64,000 bases of DNA from an uncultured Christensenellaceae bacterium (GCA_944380285.1 CALWGZ010000007.1:1-64000), one strand, 5' to 3'. Positions 1 to 8,397 are shown, counted from the stretch's first letter. The notes: a model not told the origin generated them from the sequence alone. Translations and numbers: made by a program.

Positions 1-20
1 CGATTCCCCTTGGAGTCACC

Positions 21-51
21 AAAATACGGACGTTTCGCACGTCCGTATTTT
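21..51. terminator. intrinsic terminator hairpin, possibly bidirectional
   Basis: A perfect 13-bp inverted repeat (21-33 with 39-51) with loop TTCGC is followed by a T-run on the plus strand (48-53) and preceded by AAAA, so it could end transcription from either side. The gene it serves lies outside the window. Confidence 0.6.
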
Positions 52-105
52 TTCGGGAAATCGTCCCCCTGTTATGCGTATTGCTTTGCAATCCGCGACA
101 GGCTT

Positions 106-277
106 TTTCTGTTCCGCGCTCGCTTTGCGGCGCGGCTCAGTTTACCGCTTTAAGCGGCTCGTTTGGGCATCTTTGCGCCTCACGGAACGCTCAGGTACCA
201 TTGAGGTACACCTCGCAACCCTTTCGGCGCAAATCTGCACCAAGTCGCTCGCTTAAAGCTGCTTGGTTCTGTTTATC
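106..277 (-). repeat. S-family structured repeat, copy S1
   Basis: Read on the minus strand this begins GATAAACAGAACCAAG, passes through a TGGTGCAGATTT...GGGTTGCGAG core, a GTACC-TCAAT-GGTAC hairpin and GCGCAAAGATGCCCAAAC, and ends with a CCGCGC/GCGCGG hairpin followed by AACAGAAA. The same landmarks occur in plus-strand copies near 18895-19380 and 19590-19899. It has no credible reading frame. It is either a structured RNA or a non-autonomous mobile element. Confidence 0.65.
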
Positions 278-347
278 CAATCGGTTCTTTTCTAACTTTA
301 ATCATGCGGTTTTGCCGTCGTTGTTTGTCGGTGCTCGCAGTTGCAAT

Positions 348-480
348 GCTCCTTGCCTGCCTGTCAACAAACTAAGCCCCAAAAAAGACCGCGCCGCGCG
401 TATGTGGACAAGCCGGCAATCACATTGCTCCTTGCCTTTCCGTCAACGTATCAAGCCTAAAAATAGACCGCGCAACGGGC
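348..480 (+). repeat. tandem left-arm fragments of the P-family palindrome
   Basis: Two copies of a roughly 78-nt unit (GCTCCTTGCCT...GTCAAC...AAGCC...AGACCGCG) occur at 348-394 and 425-471. Each leads into a P-element left arm, at 389 and 466. The arm at 389 (CCGCGCGTATGTGGACAAG) has no partner arm here, but the same arm has its partner in the copy at 27560-27782. These look like truncated or duplicated copies. Confidence 0.6.
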
Positions 481-886
481 AGGTGAGCAAGCCGACAAAA
501 TACGACAGCATTTTTGCTGTCGTATTTTGTCGGTGCGAAGCAGTTTTGAGCACGCTATTTCGGGATGAATTTGCGCGGCGCGCGTGCAGGGTCAATACCC
601 TCTGCGGTCTTAGCCGCACGCCGACGCGCGCTCTCCTTCCCGCCGATGTAACAAGCAAATAAATTAAGACCGCGCAAGCGGGGTGAGGGCAAGCCGGCAA
701 AAAATACCGACGGCGTTTTGCCGTCGGCGTTGTTTGCCGGTGCGAAGCAGTTTTGACGTAGGGATTTTGCGCGCAGACGAGTCGCGTCCCCGCAGCTCAA
801 TCCTTTATGGCTTAGCAAGGGGCAAGACAAAGTATGCGCGCAAAAGGTCCGCTCAAAACCTTGCTCACCTGCCCGCTTGCGCGGTC
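466..886 (+). repeat. compound P-family nested palindrome (copies P2 and P1)
   Basis: A left arm at 466-491, a hairpin of CGACAGC/GCTGTCG type, and a second left arm at 668-693 with a CCGACGGC/GCCGTCGG hairpin share one right arm ending at 886. Bases 668-682 pair perfectly with 872-886 over 15 bp. The arm at 466 matches the same right arm even further inward (CGGGCAGGTGAGCAAG). Inner stems TTTTGCGCGC/GCGCGCAAAA and AGTTTTGA/TCAAAAC are also present. The right arm overlaps the recD2 3' end. Confidence 0.75.
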
Positions 887-3066
887 ACCAAAAACGATTC
901 AAGCATGCTGTACCGCTTCGCCGTATAGTTGTTTTTGACCATCTTTTCGAGGTTGTCGGACGAGCCGATTAGCACTGCCATCTCTTTGGCGCGGGTGACG
1001 GCGGTATAGAGCAGGTTGCGCGTGAGGATCATATAGTTGCCGCTCATGAGCGCGATGATGACGACGGGGAACTCCGAGCCCTGCGACTTGTGCACGCTGA
1101 TCGCGTAGGCGAGGGTGAGGTCGTCGAAGTCGCCCTGCATATATTTGACGCGTTTGCCGTCGTCGAAGAGGATGGTCATGGACGGGGCGAGGGGGTCGAT
1201 CTGTTCGATGCGGCCGATGTCGCCGTTGAACACGCCCGAGCCTGCTCCGCCCTCCTCGGCCGTCCATTCGAGGTCGTAGTTGTTGACGGTGTGCATGACC
1301 TTGTCGCCCGTGCGGAAGGTGTGCATGCCGACTTTGAGTTCTGCCTTGCCGCGAGCGGCGGGATTGAGCGCCTCTTGCAGGGTGTCGTTCATATTCTCCA
1401 CGCCGATCACTCCCTTTTTCATCGGGCAAAGCACCTGAATGTCCATCGGCTTGACTGCCGCGTACGACGGGATGCGGCGCGTGACCATATCGGTGACCGT
1501 CGCGAGGATGTCCTCGGGGTCGGACTTGTTGTCAAAGAAAAAGTCGCGGCTGCGATTATTGATGACGGGCATCTTGCCGGCGTTGATGCGATGGGCGTTC
1601 TCGACGATGAGACTGTCGTCACTTTGGCGGTATATCTGCGTGAGATAGCTGACCGGAACGATCCCGCTCGCGATCATGTCGGCGAGCACGTTGCCCGCGC
1701 CGACGGACGGCAGCTGGTCCTTGTCGCCGACCATGATCAGTCTGCCGCCGAACTTGATCGCCTTGATGAGCGCGTTGAACACATAGTCGTCGCACATGCT
1801 GACCTCGTCGACTATGATGACGTCCTCTTGAAGTTTGGAGGACTCGTTGAACATGAACTTGCCCTTGCCGTCCGAAAAGTCGAGGTCGAGCAGCCGATGT
1901 ATCGTCTTCGCCTCCACGCCGGTGGTCTCGGTGAGGCGCTTTGCCGCCCTGCCCGTCGGCGCGCACAGGCAGACGGTATAGTTGCGGCTGCGCAGCAGAT
2001 GTATGATGCACTTGACGATCGTGGTCTTGCCGGTGCCGGGGCCGCCGGTGATGATGTTGACGCCCTTCATCAAACAGCTGCGGACCGCCTCCGCCTGAGA
2101 TGGGTGAAGTTTGATCTTGTTGAGCTTTTCGTAGAGGGCGATCTCTTCGTCGGCGTCGAGCGGCAGACTGTCTGTGTTGTCGAGCATCGCCCTGACGTAG
2201 GTCGCGATCGACTTTTCGCACACATAGTTGCCGGCGAGCATGTCGACGGTCTCGCCGTCCTTTTCAAGCCTGACGATCTTGCCGGTGACCTCGCAGTCCT
2301 CGATCATATCGCGGATCAACGTCTCAGCGTCGAGCGCGTCGAGGCGCAGCAGCGAATCGACCTCGGCGACGAGCTTGTCCTCGGGAAGGTAGGTGTCGCC
2401 GTTCTTGTTCGCCGCCTCTTTGAGGACGTGGACGACCGCGGCGGCGACTCGAAAGCGGCTGTCGGGCGCGACGCCGATCTGAGTCGCGATCTTGTCCGCG
2501 GTCAAAAAACCGACGCCGTCGATGTCGTCGACCAGCTTGTAGGGATTGGTCTCGACGATCTTTGCGGTGGACTTGTCGTACGCCTTGAAGATCTTGATCG
2601 CGAGGTTGAGCGTGACGCCGTAGTTTTGGAGATAGACGATCGTGTCTTGCATCTCTTTGAGCGAGAGCATGGACTCTTGGATCGCGAGTGCCTTTTTGAG
2701 CGAGATGCCCTTGATCTCGGCAAGGCGCGCGGGCTGATGCTCGATGACGTCGAGCGACTTGGAGCCGAACTTCTCGACGATCGCATATGCGGTCACCTCG
2801 CCGACGCCTTTGAACAATCCGCTTGACAGATACTTGAAGATCGCCTCGGTCGACGTGGGCGGCAGCACCTTGACGGACGTCACCGAGAACTGCTCGCCGT
2901 AGCGGCTGTTCTTGACCCAATTGCCGTCCATCTCGAGCGTCTCGCCCTCTGTGATCGGCGGGAAGACCCCGACCGCGGTGAACGGCAGCACGTCCCCCTG
3001 CATGTAGAGGACGCAATAGCCGTTGTCGGCGTTCCTGAAAATGATCTCAAGCACTGTACCTTTCAT
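865..3066 (-). CDS. recD2: RecD2-type ATP-dependent DNA helicase
   Basis: This 733-residue protein is a superfamily 1B 5'-3' DNA helicase of the RecD2/YrrC type, which acts in DNA damage tolerance without RecBC. Visible motifs are the Walker A GGPGTGKTT near residue 340, Walker B-like VIIVDEVSM near 420, DKDQLPSVGAGN, and motif V/VI HKSQGSEF near 660. The N-terminal MKGTVLEIIFRN and the tandem HhH region (IKGISLKKALAI, IDGVGFLTADKIA) match the family, and length is normal. The start lacks a Shine-Dalgarno site and lies 8 nt after a TATAAT. The last seven residues and the stop codon are encoded inside a repeat arm. Confidence 0.95.
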   Translation of the reverse strand: MKGTVLEIIFRNADNGYCVLYMQGDVLPFTAVGVFPPITEGETLEMDGNWVKNSRYGEQFSVTSVKVLPPTSTEAIFKYLSSGLFKGVGEVTAYAIVEKFGSKSLDVIEHQPARLAEIKGISLKKALAIQESMLSLKEMQDTIVYLQNYGVTLNLAIKIFKAYDKSTAKIVETNPYKLVDDIDGVGFLTADKIATQIGVAPDSRFRVAAAVVHVLKEAANKNGDTYLPEDKLVAEVDSLLRLDALDAETLIRDMIEDCEVTGKIVRLEKDGETVDMLAGNYVCEKSIATYVRAMLDNTDSLPLDADEEIALYEKLNKIKLHPSQAEAVRSCLMKGVNIITGGPGTGKTTIVKCIIHLLRSRNYTVCLCAPTGRAAKRLTETTGVEAKTIHRLLDLDFSDGKGKFMFNESSKLQEDVIIVDEVSMCDDYVFNALIKAIKFGGRLIMVGDKDQLPSVGAGNVLADMIASGIVPVSYLTQIYRQSDDSLIVENAHRINAGKMPVINNRSRDFFFDNKSDPEDILATVTDMVTRRIPSYAAVKPMDIQVLCPMKKGVIGVENMNDTLQEALNPAARGKAELKVGMHTFRTGDKVMHTVNNYDLEWTAEEGGAGSGVFNGDIGRIEQIDPLAPSMTILFDDGKRVKYMQGDFDDLTLAYAISVHKSQGSEFPVVIIALMSGNYMILTRNLLYTAVTRAKEMAVLIGSSDNLEKMVKNNYTAKRYSMLESFLVTAQAGR

Positions 3067-3074
3067 CGTAGAAC

Positions 3075-3103
3075 ATTATAAAACAAAGCGGGCGCAGAGG
3101 CAA
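3075..3103 (-). promoter_or_regulatory. recD2 promoter, leaderless arrangement
   Basis: On the minus strand TTGCCT (3098-3103), a 17-nt spacer and TATAAT (3075-3080) precede the ATG by 8 nt. Transcription should begin at or beside the start codon, so the mRNA is probably leaderless. Confidence 0.6.
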
Positions 3104-3186
3104 TCGTTTTGAGACGCATCGTCATCTGCGCATTGAAAACGATTTCGGCACGGTTTCAAAAAACCGCGTTTTATCGACACGGGCAC

Positions 3187-3657
3187 CTAAATTTTCGGAT
3201 ATTCTGTGCGCGCGTGTTTTTCGAGCGAGTCGAGATATCTCGCGACATAGAACTTTGCCATCGCGAGGTTTTGTTCCGACCAATTGCCGCACTCGGACGG
3301 CTTTGCGCCGGGGATCTCCCCTTCAAAGCCCAGCACGAAGCGGCACATGTCCTCGACGAGCGGCAGCACGTCTTTTGCGGTCAAGTCGCCGAACATGAGC
3401 AGATAAAAGCCCGTCCTGCAACCCATCGGCCCGAAGTAGACGACGTCGTCTTTGCGCTCGCCGTTTCTCAAAAATGTCGCGCCGACGTGTTCGATCGTAT
3501 GCAGCGCCGGCATATCGATGACCGGCTCTCGGTTGGGCGCAACGAAGCGCAGATCGAACGTCGTGACGATCACGCCGTCGCGGCGATCCTTTCTCGAGAC
3601 ATAAAGTCCCGGCAGCAATTTTTCGTGATCGATACAAAAACTCGCGATCTTTTCCAT
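3187..3657 (-). CDS. luxS: S-ribosylhomocysteine lyase (AI-2 synthase)
   Basis: LuxS splits S-ribosylhomocysteine into homocysteine and the autoinducer-2 precursor in the activated methyl cycle. The 156-residue protein has the full metal site: His53 and His57 in HTIEH and Cys123 in ECGNW, plus catalytic Cys80 in MGCRTG. I chose the ATG at 3657 because a GAGGTGA site lies 6-7 nt upstream; an in-frame GTG one codon earlier is less well placed. It appears monocistronic, with its own promoter. Confidence 0.96.
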   Translation of the reverse strand: MEKIASFCIDHEKLLPGLYVSRKDRRDGVIVTTFDLRFVAPNREPVIDMPALHTIEHVGATFLRNGERKDDVVYFGPMGCRTGFYLLMFGDLTAKDVLPLVEDMCRFVLGFEGEIPGAKPSECGNWSEQNLAMAKFYVARYLDSLEKHARTEYPKI

Positions 3658-3687
3658 CACTCACCTCACGCGCTTTCGCGCACGATG

Positions 3688-3717
3688 ATTATACCACATT
3701 TTCCCGCGCCGGCGCAA
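3688..3717 (-). promoter_or_regulatory. luxS promoter
   Basis: TTGCGC (3712-3717), an 18-nt spacer and an extended -10, TGGTATAAT (TATAAT at 3688-3693), lie upstream of luxS. The short leader has a small hairpin with a GAAA loop just before the ribosome site. Confidence 0.6.
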
Positions 3718-3742
3718 CTTCGCACATACGTCCAAAAAATTG

Positions 3743-3772
3743 TTGACTTTGGCGCGCGCATTATTTTATACT
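3743..3772 (+). promoter_or_regulatory. oadB promoter
   Basis: TTGACT (3743-3748), an 18-nt spacer and TATACT (3767-3772) place the transcription start near 3779, giving a leader of about 147 nt before oadB. Confidence 0.6.
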
Positions 3773-3779
3773 ATTGAGG

Positions 3780-3903
3780 CAGGAAACCCTCGCGGGGAGT
3801 AGTCGGCGCTTTTGCGTAATTAGCCGCTAGCACGAAGGCATCGCCTTCCGGTTTAATTTCAAATGACGAGACCGCGGATCGACAAAGTCGGTCTGCGGTT
3901 TTC
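3780..3903 (+). promoter_or_regulatory. structured 5' leader with intrinsic terminator (riboswitch candidate) of oadB
   Basis: The leader starts GGAAACCC, contains GGGGAGTAG (3794-3802), a hairpin closed by CGGC/GCCG, a GAAGGC-ATC-GCCTTC hairpin and GGTTT that can close with GAAACC. It ends in a 13-bp terminator stem (3871-3883 with 3887-3899, loop AAA) followed by TTTTC. CGCGG at 3791-3795 is complementary to CCGCG inside the terminator (3872-3876), so aptamer and terminator could be mutually exclusive. GGGGAGTAG recalls the manganese yybP-ykoY motif, but I cannot match the remaining conserved loops. The ligand is unknown. Confidence 0.55.
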
Positions 3904-3925
3904 AAAACTATAAGAGGAGTATCAT

Positions 3926-5041
3926 ATGGATTTCTTGATCGAAAGCATCGCCAATGTGTCGTGGCAGAACGTCGTCATGTGGTTCATCGGTGCATTGTTG
4001 ATCTTCCTTGCAATCAAGTTTGACATGGAGCCGTCGCTGCTGCTCCCGATGGGCTTCGGCGCGATCCTTGTCAATATCCCCCTTTCCAACGTCGTCAACG
4101 ACGGCGAGACGGCGGGCATCATCGACTGGATGTTCGAGATCGGCATCGAGGCGTCGGAGGCGATGCCGATATTGCTGTTCATCGGCATCGGCGCGATGAT
4201 AGACTTCGGTCCGCTGCTGTCCAATCCAAAGCTGTTCTTGCTTGGCGGCGCGGCGCAGTTCGGCATCTTTATGACGCTGCTTTTGGCGACGCTGTTCGGA
4301 TTCGGGCTCAACGACGCGGCGTCCATCGCGATCATAGGCGCGGCAGACGGACCGACCTCGATTGTCGTCGCACAGGCGCTCGCAAGCAAATATCTCGGAC
4401 CGATCACCATCGTTGCCTACTCGTACATGGCGCTCGTCCCAATCATACAGCCGGCTGTCGTCAAGCTGATGACGACCAAAAAGGAGCGTCTCATCCGCAT
4501 GGAGTACAACTCCGCGCAGGTGTCGCGCACGACCAAGATACTCTTCCCCATCGTCGTTACGGTGGTTGCCGGTTTGATTGCACCCAAGTCGCTGGCGCTG
4601 GTCGGCTTCCTGATGTTCGGCAACCTGTTGCGCGAGTGCGGCGTTTTGAGATTGATGTCCGAGACGGCGCAAAACATCCTCGCCAACCTGATCACGCTGC
4701 TTTTGGGCTTGACGATCGCGTCGCAGATGAGGGGCGAAGCCTTCCTGCAGCTTGAGACCTTGCTCATCCTCGCGCTCGGACTTTTGGCGTTCGTCTTCGA
4801 CACCGCGGCGGGCGTCGGCTTTGCCAAGGTGATGAACCTGTTCTCCAAGAAGAAGATCAACCCGATGATCGGCGCGGCTGGCATTTCGGCCTTCCCGATG
4901 TCGGCGAGGGTCATTCAAAAGATGGGGCTCAAAGAAGATCCCACCAACCACCTGTTGATGCACGCGATAGGCGCCAACGTCTCGGGTCAGATCGCTTCGG
5001 CGATCGTCGGCGGACTGATCATCAGTCTGGTGCTCGCTTGA
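3926..5041 (+). CDS. oadB: sodium-translocating decarboxylase beta subunit-like membrane protein
   Basis: This 371-residue polytopic membrane protein belongs to the OadB/GcdB/MmdB family, which couples decarboxylation of a biotin-bound carboxyl group to sodium export. The key motif GAADGPTSIVVAQ carries the conserved Asp of the sodium site, and hydrophobic segments run throughout. Length is slightly short of the family's 375-430. AGGAG at 3913-3917 supports the start. The next gene is a gamma-like subunit, but no carboxyltransferase alpha subunit or biotin carrier lies nearby, so the substrate cannot be assigned. Expression is probably set by the upstream leader terminator. Confidence 0.88.
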   Translation: MDFLIESIANVSWQNVVMWFIGALLIFLAIKFDMEPSLLLPMGFGAILVNIPLSNVVNDGETAGIIDWMFEIGIEASEAMPILLFIGIGAMIDFGPLLSNPKLFLLGGAAQFGIFMTLLLATLFGFGLNDAASIAIIGAADGPTSIVVAQALASKYLGPITIVAYSYMALVPIIQPAVVKLMTTKKERLIRMEYNSAQVSRTTKILFPIVVTVVAGLIAPKSLALVGFLMFGNLLRECGVLRLMSETAQNILANLITLLLGLTIASQMRGEAFLQLETLLILALGLLAFVFDTAAGVGFAKVMNLFSKKKINPMIGAAGISAFPMSARVIQKMGLKEDPTNHLLMHAIGANVSGQIASAIVGGLIISLVLA

Positions 5042-5054
5042 GGAGGTGCGTGAT

Positions 5055-5477
5055 ATGAAAAGCAATGTTTTGACCAAGATCTGCGTGGGCACGCTGCTGT
5101 GCCTGATCGTGTTGCTGACGCTGTTCGCATTCGGACAGTCGGTCTGCGCCGAAGAGAGCGCGCCTGCCGACGTCCCCGCCGAGGGCGAGACCGTACAACC
5201 GCCCGCCGAAGACAGCGCCGACGAGACCCCTTCCGAAGACGCCGACGCGGCGGACGACGGAGGAATACTCGACCTGCACTTTGACAAGAACAATGTCATT
5301 GCCGCGCTCAACATCATGTGGAAAGGCGTGCTGGCGATCTTCATCACGATCGCGATCATCATCGTCGTGTCGCTGTTGATGAACAAGGCGTGCAACGCGG
5401 CGACCGAAGCGGTCAAGAAAAAGCAGGAGCGCCTCGAAGATCAAATGCGCAACGAAGAGAACGAAAACAAAGAATAA
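5055..5477 (+). CDS. OadG-like small membrane subunit
   Basis: This 140-residue protein has an N-terminal hydrophobic segment (signal or anchor, about residues 5-29), an acidic Ala/Pro/Glu-rich linker and a second membrane segment in NIMWKGVLAIFITIAIIIVV, followed by a charged tail. The second segment and its ALN.MWKG lead-in resemble the single-span gamma subunit of sodium-pumping decarboxylases, which stabilises the complex. I chose the ATG at 5055 because GGAGGTG sits 6 nt upstream. It follows oadB by 13 nt. The extra N-terminal segment is atypical. Confidence 0.65.
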   Translation: MKSNVLTKICVGTLLCLIVLLTLFAFGQSVCAEESAPADVPAEGETVQPPAEDSADETPSEDADAADDGGILDLHFDKNNVIAALNIMWKGVLAIFITIAIIIVVSLLMNKACNAATEAVKKKQERLEDQMRNEENENKE

Positions 5478-5487
5478 ACCGTACAAA

Positions 5488-5525
5488 AATACCGCCGCGG
5501 CGTGTTGCCGCGGCGGTATTTTTTG
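5488..5525 (+). terminator. terminator after oadB-oadG
   Basis: A perfect 13-bp stem (5488-5500 with 5508-5520) and loop CGTGTTG are followed by TTTTT. Confidence 0.85.
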
Positions 5526-5530
5526 TCCTC

Positions 5531-5728
5531 TTATTTCACAAAAGGTATTTCGTCCACATCATAGCAGCGGACATAGTCGATGACGAACTCTGAGACAAAG
5601 ATCGGCTCGCCGAGCGCGTCTATATCGATGACTTTGTCCGCATCGGGCTGATAGACGCAAGAAACTGCCGAGACAGCAAGGATCACGAGCAAAGTTGTCA
5701 CGGCAAATGTCGCAAGCAATTTCTTCAT
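5531..5728 (-). CDS. small predicted lipoprotein
   Basis: A 65-residue protein with a lipoprotein signal peptide: MKK, a hydrophobic core and lipobox AVSC (Cys at residue 24). It should therefore be anchored on the outer face of the membrane. The mature part (about 41 residues) is acidic and has no motif I recognise. AGGAGG 5-6 nt upstream supports the start. It follows the ABC transporter gene on the same strand, beyond that gene's terminator. Confidence 0.65.
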   Translation of the reverse strand: MKKLLATFAVTTLLVILAVSAVSCVYQPDADKVIDIDALGEPIFVSEFVIDYVRCYDVDEIPFVK

Positions 5729-5798
5729 TTTGTCCTCCTTTCATATCGCGCCTTTTTTGATCATAGCACCACTTCTCTTCCTTTTCAACTTTTTCGGC

Positions 5799-5830
5799 AA
5801 AAAGAGACGGCCCCGTGAGGACCGCCTCTC
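5799..5830 (-). terminator. terminator after the MacB-type ABC transporter
   Basis: On the minus strand a 10-bp stem with two G-T pairs (AGAGGCGGTC with GGCCGTCTCT) is followed by TTTTT (5799-5803). Confidence 0.75.
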
Positions 5831-5875
5831 GTTTGAGGTTATATTATCGCCCGAGGCAAGCCTCGGTCAAAGGTG

Positions 5876-8338
5876 TTATTCCGACCTCAGAGCGACGACC
5901 GGGTCGCGCTTTGCCGCAACGGACGACGGGACAAGCCCGGCGATCACCGTCAAGCAGAAGCTGATCACGATCATCAAAAGCGCGTGCAGAGGATTGAACA
6001 CGCACAGCGTCAGCGAGCCCATATTCGCGAGGTTTTGGATGATCACGTTGACGATAGGCTGCAGAATGTAGGTCACCAAGATGCCGATCACGCCCGCAAA
6101 CAAGCCGACGATGAAGCTCTCGGCGTTGAACACGTTGTATATGTCTCTCTTGCGTGCGCCGAGCGACCGCAAAATGCCTATCTCCTTTGTCCTCTCGACG
6201 ACGGAGACGTAGGTTATGATGCCGATCATCACCGACGACACGACCAGCGAGATCGCCGCAAAACAGACGAGAACTATGGATATGATGCGGATGATCTCGT
6301 TCATCATCTCCGTGGCGGTCGCGGACATATCGGTGTATTGCACCTCGTTGCCTGCATGAGTGTCGTTCCACGCGTCCAGATAGTCGAGGATATACTCCTT
6401 GTTCTCGAAGTCGAGCGGATAGATGTTCATGCTGTCGGGGGTACGGTCGCCGCCGAGCTGCTGCATGATCTCCTTGTGAGTCGAGCCGCTCAAAGCGATG
6501 CGTCCGCCTGTGACGACGTTGTATTCGGTGTCCGCCGCCTGCGCGGCGACCACGTGCGACGCGCCGTTGACGTCGAGCAAATACTCCGTCAATTCGGGGG
6601 TATAGTTGATGCCCTGATAGAGCAAGCCGAGCATGACGTCCGGTTTGAGACGCAGCACCGCGACAACTTCGAGCTGAGTCGTACCGTCGCCGCCCTCTTC
6701 GCAACAGCTGCGGTAGAAGTCGCTGCCGCTCTGTTTGTTGAACTGCTTGTTGCCGTTCGGCGTATCGAGTTTTTTGTAGAGAGCGTTGTTGTCGACAACA
6801 GTCAATTTGCGCCCGATGATGTCGTCGAAACTGACCTGATCGCACTCGTCGGGGTCAAATCCGAGCCCCATCAGCACCTCTACGCTCACGCTGTTGTAGG
6901 TGTCGACGACCAGCACGACCTCGTTCGCCGACGACGGGAACTTGGTGCCTGCGATCATGTCGTATTGCGACAGGATGAACTCTTTGCCGCCGACCATTTG
7001 ATACCAGCCGATCGACGGGGTCTTCTGCTTTCCGAAGTTGCCGCCCAAGATCCCGTCCAACATGCTATTTTTGACGTTGACCTGCTGATAGACGGTGTTG
7101 CCGTCCGCGTCGATCGTCGGTCCGACGACGGTGGTCTCCATCGCGTAGCCGTACGAAATGCTGCTCGCCCAGCCCTTATCTTTGACCTCATTGACATAGT
7201 CGATATAGTCTTGACCGAAGCTGTTGTCGATGATGATGTCCTCCATCATATCGGACGAATCGAAGCCGTAGACAAAGTCGTCGTCCGGATATTGTTTGTC
7301 GCCGGCGTCGCCGGTCATACCCGAAATGATGGACATCGCGGCGTTGGTGTCGATCGCGCTGCTCGCGATCTGTATCGGATAGCCGGACAACACCGTCGTC
7401 TGAAGGTCGGTGACATAGCTCGTGAAGCCGTTGGAGATCGCCAGCACCAGCGACACGCCTATGATGCCTATACTGCCTGCGATCGCGGTCATGATCGTCC
7501 TTCCTTTTTTGGTCATAAGGTTGCGGAAGGACAGCTTGATCGCGGTCAAGAAGCTCATGCTCGTGCGCTTGAGCCTCTTCTTTTTCTCCTTGACGGTCAA
7601 TTGCTTCTCGCTCTCGGTCGCGGCAAGCGTCTTTGACTGCGCCTCGGTGTTCTCTTCGGGAGTGAACGGATCGCTGTCGCCGATGACCTCGCCGTCTTTG
7701 AGCCTGACGATGCGCGTCGAATATCTGTCCGCAAGCTCGGAGTTGTGCGTGACCATGATGATGAGCCGCGTCTTGGAGATCTCTTTGAGAAGGTCCATGA
7801 CCTGGATGCTGGTCGCGCTGTCGAGCGCGCCGGTCGGCTCGTCGGCAAGAATGATCTCGGGGTCGTTGATCAGCGCACGCGCGATAGAGACGCGCTGCAT
7901 CTGACCGCCGGAAAGCTGATTGGGCAGCTTCTTGATCTGCTCGGAAAGCCCGACCTTTGCGAGAGCTTCTCGCGCACGCCTGTTGCGCTCAGCGCGGCTG
8001 ACGCCGGACAGCGTCAAAGCCATCGCGACGTTGTCCAAAATTGTCATGTGCGAAATGAGGTTGTAACTTTGGAAGACAAAACCTATCCTGAGGTTGCGGT
8101 ATGCGTCCCAATCGACGTCCTTGTAGACCTTGGTCGACACGCCGTCGATCAACAGATCGCCCGACGTATAGCGGTCGAGACCGCCGATGATGTTGAGGAG
8201 CGTGGTCTTGCCGCAGCCCGACTGTCCCAGCACGGACACGAATTCGGTGTCGCGGAATTTGAGGTCGATGCCCTTGAGCGCGCGGACGACGCCGTCGCCC
8301 ACGGGATAGTCTTTGGTGATGTTACGAAGTTCGAGCAT
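5876..8338 (-). CDS. ABC transporter, ATPase fused to FtsX/MacB-type permease
   Basis: An 820-residue fusion. Residues 1-230 form an ABC ATPase of the MacB/LolD group (Walker A GQSGCGKTT, signature LSGGQMQRVSIA, Walker B IILADEPTGALD). The rest is a MacB-like permease: one membrane segment near residue 280, a large extracytoplasmic domain, and three C-terminal segments of the FtsX type (IRIISIVLVCFAAISLVV and following). Such mechanotransmitting pumps export peptides or lipoproteins or signal across the membrane; the substrate is unknown. The ATG at 8338 lies 5 nt after AGGCAGG; an in-frame GTG at 8344 overlaps that site. Confidence 0.88.
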   Translation of the reverse strand: MLELRNITKDYPVGDGVVRALKGIDLKFRDTEFVSVLGQSGCGKTTLLNIIGGLDRYTSGDLLIDGVSTKVYKDVDWDAYRNLRIGFVFQSYNLISHMTILDNVAMALTLSGVSRAERNRRAREALAKVGLSEQIKKLPNQLSGGQMQRVSIARALINDPEIILADEPTGALDSATSIQVMDLLKEISKTRLIIMVTHNSELADRYSTRIVRLKDGEVIGDSDPFTPEENTEAQSKTLAATESEKQLTVKEKKKRLKRTSMSFLTAIKLSFRNLMTKKGRTIMTAIAGSIGIIGVSLVLAISNGFTSYVTDLQTTVLSGYPIQIASSAIDTNAAMSIISGMTGDAGDKQYPDDDFVYGFDSSDMMEDIIIDNSFGQDYIDYVNEVKDKGWASSISYGYAMETTVVGPTIDADGNTVYQQVNVKNSMLDGILGGNFGKQKTPSIGWYQMVGGKEFILSQYDMIAGTKFPSSANEVVLVVDTYNSVSVEVLMGLGFDPDECDQVSFDDIIGRKLTVVDNNALYKKLDTPNGNKQFNKQSGSDFYRSCCEEGGDGTTQLEVVAVLRLKPDVMLGLLYQGINYTPELTEYLLDVNGASHVVAAQAADTEYNVVTGGRIALSGSTHKEIMQQLGGDRTPDSMNIYPLDFENKEYILDYLDAWNDTHAGNEVQYTDMSATATEMMNEIIRIISIVLVCFAAISLVVSSVMIGIITYVSVVERTKEIGILRSLGARKRDIYNVFNAESFIVGLFAGVIGILVTYILQPIVNVIIQNLANMGSLTLCVFNPLHALLMIVISFCLTVIAGLVPSSVAAKRDPVVALRSE

Positions 8339-8368
8339 AAACACCTGCCTTTTTCTTGTCGTACATCT

Positions 8369-8397
8369 ATTTTATGCCAAAGCGTATATTCGGTCAA
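8369..8397 (-). promoter_or_regulatory. promoter of the MacB-type ABC gene
   Basis: TTGACC (8392-8397), a 17-nt spacer and TAAAAT (8369-8374) lie upstream on the minus strand. Confidence 0.65.

Noticed and set aside
81..662. Open frame across the first repeat block
   Set aside because: It is made of repeat arms and hairpins, has no family resemblance and no ribosome site, and its parts recur elsewhere in different frames.
1090..2826. A 578-codon open frame opposite recD2, and similar long frames opposite the MacB-type transporter (5873-7636), the ABC-F gene (29387-31477) and the giant lipoprotein (56273-58453)
   Set aside because: They are exact antisense shadows of well-supported genes, with His/Asp/Val-rich translations typical of GC-rich codon bias and no ribosome sites.
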